A DNA stretch of 5,027 nt, taken from assembly GCA_026394095.1 (NCBI GenBank), contig JAPKYY010000794.1:1-5027 (forward strand), in the 5' to 3' direction. Positions 1 to 5,027 of this stretch are shown in pieces. Position numbers and translations under genes: made by a program. A model generated the notes under the pieces. The model did not search any database. It had not been told where the DNA came from and was given only the letters and a program-made list of their open reading frames with translations. How positions within the stretch are numbered: position 1 is the stretch's first letter; each line of letters begins with the position of its first letter. This DNA is from Acidobacteriota bacterium. GTDB taxonomy: Bacteria > Acidobacteriota > Terriglobia > Bryobacterales > Bryobacteraceae.

Positions 1-188
1 CAGATGCAAGCCCCTTCGTTAAGGTTGGCGATTCGGTAACCCAGAAAACAACCGTCTGCATCATCGAGTCGATGAAACTCATGAACGAGATTGAGGCTGA
101 AGTTTCTGGTACAGTCGTCGCCCGTTTGGTAGAAAACGGCAAGCCAGTTGAATACGGCGAAGCCCTGTTTACGATTCGGCCCAACTAA
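1..188 (+). CDS. accB: Biotin carboxyl carrier protein of acetyl-CoA carboxylase, 3' end (partial)
   Basis: This is the C-terminal biotinyl domain of the carrier subunit of acetyl-CoA carboxylase. The carrier holds biotin, which biotin carboxylase carboxylates and carboxyltransferase then uses to make malonyl-CoA in the cytosol. Codons run in frame from base 3 and end at TAA 186-188, giving 61 residues. The sequence shows the biotinylation motif IESMKLMNEIEAE; the acceptor lysine is the codon at 75-77. ESMKL replaces the E. coli-type EAMKM, a common variant. The following residues (SGTVVARLVENGKPVEYGEALFTI) have the usual lipoyl/biotinyl beta-barrel pattern, and the end IRPN is at the normal place. 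The 5' part lies outside the window. Six bases separate it from accC, the classic accBC arrangement. A carrier domain of another biotin enzyme is possible but less likely given the neighbour. Confidence 0.95.
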   Translation, partial: DASPFVKVGDSVTQKTTVCIIESMKLMNEIEAEVSGTVVARLVENGKPVEYGEALFTIRPN

Positions 189-194
189 CACGTC

Positions 195-1403
195 ATGTTC
201 CAAAAGATTCTGATTGCCAATCGTGGCGAGATTGCCCTGCGCGTCATATGTGCAGCCAAAGATCTCGGCATCAAGACGGTCGCCGTATACTCAGAGGCCG
301 ACCGTCACAGCCTGCACGTTCGCTTTGCCGATGAAGCCGTCTGCATCGGCCCGGCCAAGAGCGCCCGTAGTTACCTCGACATCCCAAGCGTTATCAGCGC
401 AGCCGAGATTACCAACGCTGAAGCGATCCACCCCGGCTATGGCTTCCTGAGCGAGAACGATCGTTTTGCCGAAGTCTGCAAAATGAGTGGCATCAAATTC
501 ATCGGGCCGCCACCTGACGTCACCCGCATGATGGGCTTGAAACAGAAGGCCCGTCAGGTGATGGAAGAAGCAGGCGTCCCGGTTCTGCCTGGATCGAAAG
601 AAGCCCTCACCAGCGCAGAGGAAGCTCTCGAATTCGCTGAAAAGATCGGCTATCCGGTAATTCTTAAAGCTGCCGCCGGTGGCGGTGGCCGCGGCATGAG
701 AGTCGTAAACTCCGCCGATGAATTACCTGGCCTCCTTGCACAAGCCCAAAATGAAGCAGGCGCTGCCTTCAGCGTCCCCGATATCTATCTTGAGAAGTAC
801 ATTGGCGCTCCCCGGCACATCGAATTCCAGGTGCTCGCCGACGAACACGGCAACGTCGAAGTTCTCGGCGAACGCGAGTGTTCGATCCAGCGCCGCCACC
901 AGAAGTTGATCGAAGAAGCGCCATCCCCGGTGATGACGCCTGAGCTTCGCAACGAAACGGTCGCCGCAATCAAAAAAGCCCTCAAAGCAATTGGTTACCA
1001 AAACGCCGGCACCATCGAATTCCTGATGGATGAGAAGGGCAAACTCTACTTCATCGAAGTCAACGCCCGCATCCAGGTAGAACACCCCGTCACCGAGATG
1101 ATCACAGGTATCGACCTGGTCAAAGCCCAGATCCGTATCGCAGCCGGAGAATCACTCAACGACATCATCGGCGGGCCCATTACGCTCACTGGACACTCTA
1201 TGGAATGCCGCATCAATGCCGAGCATCCAGACACCTTCGCTCCCGGCCCTGGCAAAATCACCGGCCTCAATCTGCCCGGTGGCATTGGCGTTCGAGTTGA
1301 CACCGCTGTCTACACAGACGGCGTGATTCCGCCTTATTACGATTCTCTGGTCGCCAAACTAATCGTCCACGGCCGCGACCGGGCCGGCTTGCGTCGATGG
1401 TAG
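195..1403 (+). CDS. accC: Biotin carboxylase, C-terminally truncated
   Basis: Biotin carboxylase uses ATP and bicarbonate to carboxylate biotin on AccB, the first half-reaction of acetyl-CoA carboxylase. The ATG lies 6 bases after the accB stop and gives the family-typical start [15 protein letters not shown]. Pre-ATP-grasp domain: about 1-114. ATP-grasp domain: about 115-320, with the glycine-rich loop [11 protein letters not shown] (158-168). C-terminal domain starts near 335. Residues matching E. coli catalytic or ligand positions are present: K116, K158, H208, K237, E275, E288, R292, E296 and R339. The [10 protein letters not shown] signature is at 292-301. The protein follows the family to GRDRA (393-397), then reads GLRRW and stops at 402 residues. 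The family norm is near 449, so about 50 residues of the C-terminal domain are missing. That part contributes to fold and dimer contacts, so activity as read is doubtful. The stop overlaps the pgi start. No strong Shine-Dalgarno precedes the ATG; coupling to accB is likely. Confidence 0.93.
   Translation: MFQKILIANRGEIALRVICAAKDLGIKTVAVYSEADRHSLHVRFADEAVCIGPAKSARSYLDIPSVISAAEITNAEAIHPGYGFLSENDRFAEVCKMSGIKFIGPPPDVTRMMGLKQKARQVMEEAGVPVLPGSKEALTSAEEALEFAEKIGYPVILKAAAGGGGRGMRVVNSADELPGLLAQAQNEAGAAFSVPDIYLEKYIGAPRHIEFQVLADEHGNVEVLGERECSIQRRHQKLIEEAPSPVMTPELRNETVAAIKKALKAIGYQNAGTIEFLMDEKGKLYFIEVNARIQVEHPVTEMITGIDLVKAQIRIAAGESLNDIIGGPITLTGHSMECRINAEHPDTFAPGPGKITGLNLPGGIGVRVDTAVYTDGVIPPYYDSLVAKLIVHGRDRAGLRRW
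1384..1399 (+). other. Apparent deletion or mis-join junction between accC and pgi
   Basis: Recognisable AccC sequence ends at GRDRA (codon for A at 1383-1385). In the pgi frame, the codons just before its ATG (1388-1396) read L-A-S, which looks like a natural lead-in to the GPI N-terminus. The two homologies therefore meet with essentially no spacer. A normal arrangement would need roughly 50 more accC codons, a stop, and about 10 more pgi codons, so at least about 190 bases seem absent. I cannot tell from sequence alone whether this is a real deletion or an assembly error. Shifting the accC frame by one or two bases does not restore its C-terminus. Confidence 0.7.
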
Positions 1404-2740
1404 GAGAAGACAACGGCCTCACTCAGGACGAACTCGACGGGGGCAAAGCCGCAGCGATTGCCGCCCTCAAGGGCTTCAGAGCATCGTTTGAGGAAGGCAA
1501 ATATGGCTTCCCGGATCTGCCCCTCAACAAAACCCTGATTCAGGAAATCGAAGCTGTCGCAAAGAAGCTCGAAGGCTCCTACGACACCGTTTGTGTCATC
1601 GGAATCGGCGGTAGCGCTCTCGGCTGCTGGGCGCTGGATTGCGCCATCCGCGGGCCGCACCCGGTCCAGGGTGCCCACTCCTCAAAGAAGCCTCGCCTGG
1701 TAATTCTCGATAACGTCGACCCCGACTTTATTCAACATGCTCTCGACAGCATGTCGCCCAAGAAGACCCTCGTAGTCGTCATAGCCAAGTCTGGCTCTAC
1801 GGCCGAGACCATGGGTGGCTTCCTCATCGTGCGTGAGTGGCTGATGGACGCCATTGGCAAGAAGGCAGCCAGCCGCATCATCGCCGTCACCAGTGAAGCC
1901 CGGGGCGACCTGAAGGTACTGGCCACCAAAGAAGGCTACACCACCTTCCACATCCCGGAGAACGTCGGTGGCCGCTTCAGCGTCCTTTCTGCCGTCGGCC
2001 TCGTACCTGCCGCCCTCATCGGCGTCAACATTAAGAAGCTCTGCCGTGGCGCAGCCGCAATGACAGAATCAGCCTGGAACGAAGACCTCGAATCGAACAT
2101 CGCCCTCAGTTCTGCCCTCCACCACTGGCTCATCTGGACTCTAAAGAAGAAGAGCATCCAGGTCGCCTTCCCGTACAGCAATTTTCTTTGGGGTACAGCC
2201 TTCTGGTTCCGCCAGCTCTGGGCTGAATCGCTGGGCAAGGCCAAGGATAGAACCGGCGCCACCGTTCATGTCGGCCAGACTCCAATCGCCGCCCTCGGCA
2301 CGACAGACCAGCATTCCCAGGTCCAGCTCTACATGGAAGGACCCAACGATAAGGTTTACAGCTTCTGGGCAGTAGAGAAGAACAAGAAGCAGGTCAAAAT
2401 CCCCAAAGCCAAGCTCGGCCTCGATGGTTTCGATTACCTCGGCGGGCAAAGCATGGGTAAGCTCCTCAACGCAGAACGGCGCGCAACCGAAGCCGCTCTT
2501 GCCACCAGTGGCCGCCCCAATTGCACCTTCACGCTGGAGCGAGTCGACGAAGAACATCTCGGCGCCTTCTTCCAAATGATGGAATTCGAAACCGCTTTCA
2601 TGGGCGAATTGCTCAACATCGACGCTTTCGACCAGGAAGGCGTGGAACTTGGCAAGAAGTTCACTTATGCTTTGATGGGCCGCGCAGGCTGGGACGAGTT
2701 TAAGGAACGCTTTGCTGATTACGAGAAGAAGCGCGGTTAG
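1397..2740 (+). CDS. pgi: Glucose-6-phosphate isomerase (probably missing its first ~10 residues)
   Basis: The enzyme interconverts glucose 6-phosphate and fructose 6-phosphate in the cytosol, in glycolysis and gluconeogenesis. Residue numbers are from the ATG at 1397. Two SIS folds are visible: [10 protein letters not shown] (67-76) and the phosphate-binding loop AKSGSTAET (130-138). PROSITE-type signature 1 is [11 protein letters not shown] (188-198); signature 2 ends [10 protein letters not shown] (411-420). Likely catalytic residues are E277 (WAESLGK), H306 (TTDQHSQ) and K420. The core resembles the roughly 450-residue bacterial type (Thermotoga-like). In that type a short strand of about 10-13 residues precedes the NGLT motif region; here MVGEDNGLT starts the ORF, with in-frame L-A-S just upstream. 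The ATG has no Shine-Dalgarno and overlaps the accC stop by 7 bases, so it may be an internal Met of a 5'-truncated gene, translated if at all by reinitiation. The C-terminus ends naturally. Confidence 0.93.
   Translation: MVGEDNGLTQDELDGGKAAAIAALKGFRASFEEGKYGFPDLPLNKTLIQEIEAVAKKLEGSYDTVCVIGIGGSALGCWALDCAIRGPHPVQGAHSSKKPRLVILDNVDPDFIQHALDSMSPKKTLVVVIAKSGSTAETMGGFLIVREWLMDAIGKKAASRIIAVTSEARGDLKVLATKEGYTTFHIPENVGGRFSVLSAVGLVPAALIGVNIKKLCRGAAAMTESAWNEDLESNIALSSALHHWLIWTLKKKSIQVAFPYSNFLWGTAFWFRQLWAESLGKAKDRTGATVHVGQTPIAALGTTDQHSQVQLYMEGPNDKVYSFWAVEKNKKQVKIPKAKLGLDGFDYLGGQSMGKLLNAERRATEAALATSGRPNCTFTLERVDEEHLGAFFQMMEFETAFMGELLNIDAFDQEGVELGKKFTYALMGRAGWDEFKERFADYEKKRG
2702..2706 (+). promoter_or_regulatory. 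Shine-Dalgarno-like AAGGA supporting a TTG start
   Basis: AAGGA lies 5 bases before the TTG at 2712, inside the last codons of pgi. The downstream frame is closed by a TGA at 2673-2675, and between that stop and 2712 there is no ATG or GTG. The next in-frame ATG (2865) would cut into the first propeller blade. This makes TTG the best start if the gene is intact at its 5' end. The motif also encodes part of pgi (Lys-Glu), so it could be chance. Confidence 0.45.
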
Positions 2741-3869
2741 TCTCCTCGCCCGCAGGCGAGAAGAACTGATCGAAAGCATCGAAACACGCTTGCTTTGGGA
2801 AGGCAAGAAGAGCCGCGTCTGCTGGTTTCACCCCAAAGTAGCCCGCACTAAAAACTCCCTGCTGATGACGGTCCAACTGCTCACAGACTCCGACGTCATG
2901 CACCAACCGCATTACTCCGAGAGTTTTGATGACGGCAAGACCTGGACAGAACGCAAGCCCATCCCCGCACTCGAACGCACCATCCTCGGCGGAGGTTTCG
3001 AAGACGTCGTCAGTGACGTAGTTCCCGAATACCATTCCAAATCAGGCGTTGTTCTCTGCCTCGGCCAGGACGTCCACTACAAAGACGAAAAACTGATTCG
3101 CCCCGGAGAAGACCGCTGGATCCGCTACTTCGTCCGCAAGGCTGACGGCTCCTGGACCAAGCCAAAGAAGCTGGACTTCCCCCACCCGGAAGCCTCCATG
3201 CTGATGAGCGCCGGCTGCAGCCAGCGTTGGACCCTCGCAAACGGCGACGTGCTCGTACCGGTAACGATGTTGGCCAATCGTCCAGATCATGCGGTCAGCA
3301 CTCTGCTCTGTGCTTTCGATGGCCTCGACCTCAAGCCAAAACGTCTCGGCAACATTCTGAAGCTCTCCATCAAGCGTGGTCTCATGGAACCCTCCATTAC
3401 AAAGCATGATGGGAAGTTCTGGCTCACCATCCGCTCTGAGGACGAGCGAGGTCACTTCGCCGTCTCCCCCGACGGCCTCGCCTGGGGCAGCCTCGAAACC
3501 CACACCTTCGACGATGGCTCGCCCCTCGTCACTTCCACAACGCAGCAACACTGGATCAACCACAGCGAGAAGCTATACCTCACCTACACTCGCAAAGACG
3601 CAAGCAACGAAAAGGTCTTCCGCTGGCGCACGCCCACCTTCCTGGCGGAGTTCGACACTCGCCGAAAGGTACTCCTCAAGGGAACAGAAAGAATCCTTGT
3701 ACCAAGGGACGGCGATGCGATGCACGGCAACTTCCACGTCACCAATATCAGTCCGCGAGAAACGCTAGTCACCCTGGGCGACATTCTCGTCGACAAACCC
3801 TTCCGGGGCGACACGCTAATTACAAGCATCCGTTGGCGGCGGGATAATGATACGCGAACGAATCGTTGA
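2712..3869 (+). CDS. Sialidase-superfamily (BNR/Asp-box) beta-propeller protein
   Basis: This looks like a member of the exo-alpha-sialidase / BNR-repeat family, a six-bladed beta-propeller common in Acidobacteriota, Planctomycetes and Verrucomicrobia. Many are glycoside hydrolases, but the substrate here is unknown and sialic acid is not implied. It is 385 residues from the TTG. A good Asp-box SFDDGKTW is at 71-78; a degenerate one, SPDGLAW, is at 252-258; ADGSW at 144-148 may be another. Family-like stretches include ETRLLWEGK (24-32), WFHPKVA (38-44), SDVVPEYHS (101-109), LANGDVLVPV (175-184), RGLMEPSI (222-229) and STTQQHWINHSEKLYLTYTR (275-294). R26, R241 and R294 are possible arginine-triad members, with E226 and Y292 as acid/tyrosine candidates; these are guesses from pattern. 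No usable signal peptide is seen: the N-terminus has [10 protein letters not shown] but then charged residues. It overlaps pgi by 29 bases and the next gene by 23. The 5' end may be truncated. Confidence 0.82.
   Translation: MLITRRSAVSLLARRREELIESIETRLLWEGKKSRVCWFHPKVARTKNSLLMTVQLLTDSDVMHQPHYSESFDDGKTWTERKPIPALERTILGGGFEDVVSDVVPEYHSKSGVVLCLGQDVHYKDEKLIRPGEDRWIRYFVRKADGSWTKPKKLDFPHPEASMLMSAGCSQRWTLANGDVLVPVTMLANRPDHAVSTLLCAFDGLDLKPKRLGNILKLSIKRGLMEPSITKHDGKFWLTIRSEDERGHFAVSPDGLAWGSLETHTFDDGSPLVTSTTQQHWINHSEKLYLTYTRKDASNEKVFRWRTPTFLAEFDTRRKVLLKGTERILVPRDGDAMHGNFHVTNISPRETLVTLGDILVDKPFRGDTLITSIRWRRDNDTRTNR
2741..2764 (+). repeat. Small inverted repeat directly after the pgi stop
   Basis: The arms are TCTCCTCGCC (2741-2750) and GGCGAGAAGA (2755-2764) around a CGCA loop. 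The inner six pairs are perfect; one C-A mismatch is followed by three more pairs. It abuts the pgi stop codon and lies within the first codons of the sialidase-like gene. There is no T-run, so it is not a convincing intrinsic terminator. It could affect translation of the downstream gene or simply be chance in coding DNA. Confidence 0.4.
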
Positions 3870-5027
3870 ACTCGCGTTAGCTTCGATTCTCATCGTCGCT
3901 CTCAGCACTGAACTCTTCAGCGCTTTCTACGCCATAAATCGCATCACGATCGCCTTCGTCTGGCTACTAATCGCAGCAATCTGGATTGCTGGCCTGCGCC
4001 ACACCAAACTCACCGTTAGCTGGAACTGGCCAATAGCGGCCCTCTGCGCTGCAACCAGCTCAATCTGGGCCCTCGAAGGCCTGGCTGCAATTCTGAGCCC
4101 TCCAAACTCCTCCGACGCAATGGCCTATCACATGCCCCGCGTCATCTTCTGGATCCAGCAACACAGTGTCGAATTCTTCGCCACTCCCTACTTGAATCAG
4201 ATCATGCTCCAACCGCTGCATGAATACATCACGCTGCACTTCCAACTCCTCAGCGGCGGCGATCGTTTTGCCAATTGCATAGCCTGGCTCTCTACAGGAG
4301 GTTATGTAATCACAGCCAGCCTGCTGGCCAAATCCCTCGGCGCAAGCTCGAGAGCCCAGGCCCTGGCTGCATTCCTCGCGGTAACCCTTCCCAATGGAAT
4401 CCTCCAGGCCAGCGGAGCAAAGAACGAAGCACTCCTCGCCTTCCTGCTCACAAGCATGGTCTACTTCTCGCTCATCAAGCGCAGCTGGCTGCTCGCCCTC
4501 GCCTGCGGGCTTGCCTGTTTCACCAAAGCCACAGCCTTCATATTCGCAGCCCCACTGCTGGCTCTCCTCATGCCACGCGCCATTCCCCACGCCGCCCTGG
4601 CAATCCTTCTGATCAACGGCCCTTTCTTTTACCGCAACATCGATCTCAGCGGCTCTCCCCTCGGCTTTGATTCCGCTCAGGCCGACGGCAAGTATCGTTG
4701 GCGAAACGAATACATCGGCTGGCAACCTACAGCCTCAAACCTGATCCGCCATCTCTCAGAACAACTGGGAGCAAGAAGCCAGGCCTGGAACGAATGGGTC
4801 TTCGACGCAGCTCTAACTGCACACAAGTCGATGGGCCTCAACCCAAACGACTCAGCCACCACGTGGCCTCTCACCGAATTCGTCCCACCCAGAAGCGCCA
4901 ATCACGAGACAGACACCAACAACCGTTGGCACCTCACGCTGATAGCAACCGCAACGCTGTTCCTTCTCTGGAAGCGCGAAAGAACTCCACTAACGATCCT
5001 CGCCGCTCTCAGCATCGGCATCGTTGC
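3847..5027 (+). CDS. Polytopic membrane glycosyltransferase, GT39/GT-C type (partial, runs off window)
   Basis: The frame is open from the ATG to the window end, 393 full codons with no stop. An in-frame TAA at 3817-3819 and no other start after it fix the ATG at 3847. The start MIRERIVELALASILIVAL gives a charged end then a first membrane helix. Further hydrophobic segments lie near residues 33-50, 62-83, 142-162, 171-186, 193-210, 214-241, 249-261, 363-375 and from 382. The first large loop holds SSDAMAYHMPRVIFWIQ (88-104); D90 sits where GT-C enzymes carry a catalytic-type acidic residue. Also family-like are LLSGGDRFANCIAW (134-147), QASGAKNEALLAFLL (187-201) and HETDTNNRWH (353-362). Such proteins usually move a sugar from a polyprenyl-phosphate donor to a lipid or protein on the outer face of the inner membrane; donor and acceptor are unknown here. 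The start lies inside the previous gene, with a weak GGCGG upstream, suggesting translational coupling. Confidence 0.8.
   Translation, partial: MIRERIVELALASILIVALSTELFSAFYAINRITIAFVWLLIAAIWIAGLRHTKLTVSWNWPIAALCAATSSIWALEGLAAILSPPNSSDAMAYHMPRVIFWIQQHSVEFFATPYLNQIMLQPLHEYITLHFQLLSGGDRFANCIAWLSTGGYVITASLLAKSLGASSRAQALAAFLAVTLPNGILQASGAKNEALLAFLLTSMVYFSLIKRSWLLALACGLACFTKATAFIFAAPLLALLMPRAIPHAALAILLINGPFFYRNIDLSGSPLGFDSAQADGKYRWRNEYIGWQPTASNLIRHLSEQLGARSQAWNEWVFDAALTAHKSMGLNPNDSATTWPLTEFVPPRSANHETDTNNRWHLTLIATATLFLLWKRERTPLTILAALSIGIV

Noticed and set aside
723..1085. 120-codon open frame on the minus strand
   Set aside because: It is opposite the ATP-grasp core of accC, whose sense reading is strongly conserved.
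1370..1386. Short inverted repeat CGGCC / GGCCG with a 7-base loop near the accC/pgi joint
   Set aside because: Only five pairs in GC-rich coding DNA; expected by chance and not needed to explain the joint.
1383..1403. Simple frameshift as the cause of the short AccC
   Set aside because: Reading the other two frames after GRDRA does not give the expected AccC C-terminus; one of them is already the pgi frame, so a single-base change would not repair the gene.
2741..2770. Intrinsic terminator after pgi
   Set aside because: The stem is followed by AAGAACTGATCG with no T-run, and the region lies inside the next coding frame.
2141..2806. 221-codon open frame on the minus strand
   Set aside because: It is antisense to the conserved catalytic half of pgi; no domain is seen, and the sense frame fully explains the sequence.
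3042..3563. 173-codon open frame on the minus strand
   Set aside because: It is antisense to the sialidase-like propeller; no recognisable motif, composition of a shadow frame.
4060..4725. 221-codon open frame on the minus strand
   Set aside because: It lies opposite the GT-C gene; the plus frame has a coherent membrane-protein pattern and family motifs, while the minus frame gives a Gly/Glu/Cys-rich product with no recognisable domain, typical of a GC-rich coding shadow.

Overview
The window is a dense, one-directional (+ strand) stretch of five protein genes with no intergenic gap longer than a few bases. No RNA gene, mobile element, CRISPR array or clear promoter was found. Composition is moderately GC-rich (mid-to-high fifties by eye). 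The gene styles (accB-accC pair, a Thermotoga-like glucose-6-phosphate isomerase, a BNR-type sialidase-family protein and a GT39-like membrane protein) suggest an Acidobacteriota-type bacterium, perhaps the Solibacter/Bryobacter side. That assignment is an inference from family resemblance and is not proven here.

Layout: 1-188 holds the end of the biotin carboxyl carrier protein (accB) with the biotinyl-lysine motif. 195-1403 is biotin carboxylase (accC). It has all recognisable catalytic residues but stops about 50 residues short of the normal C-terminus. 1397-2740 is glucose-6-phosphate isomerase (pgi). It is complete at the 3' end but seems to lack its first ten or so residues. 2712-3869 is a sialidase-superfamily beta-propeller protein, probably starting at a TTG inside the end of pgi. 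From 3847 to the window edge runs a polytopic membrane protein of the GT-C / glycosyltransferase 39 type, which continues beyond the window.

How the genes fit: accB and accC supply two components of acetyl-CoA carboxylase (fatty acid synthesis), and pgi is a glycolysis/gluconeogenesis enzyme that also links to sugar-nucleotide supply. The last two genes look like glycan-related accessory functions. The most notable point is the accC/pgi joint. Two housekeeping genes meet there with one missing its 3' end and the other its 5' end, as if a few hundred bases had been deleted, in the genome or in the assembly. The pgi/sialidase joint is also odd, with an SD-like AAGGA before a TTG, a twin-arginine-like start without a hydrophobic core, and a small hairpin. 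I see no convincing evidence of a new defence, mobile or regulatory system in this window.
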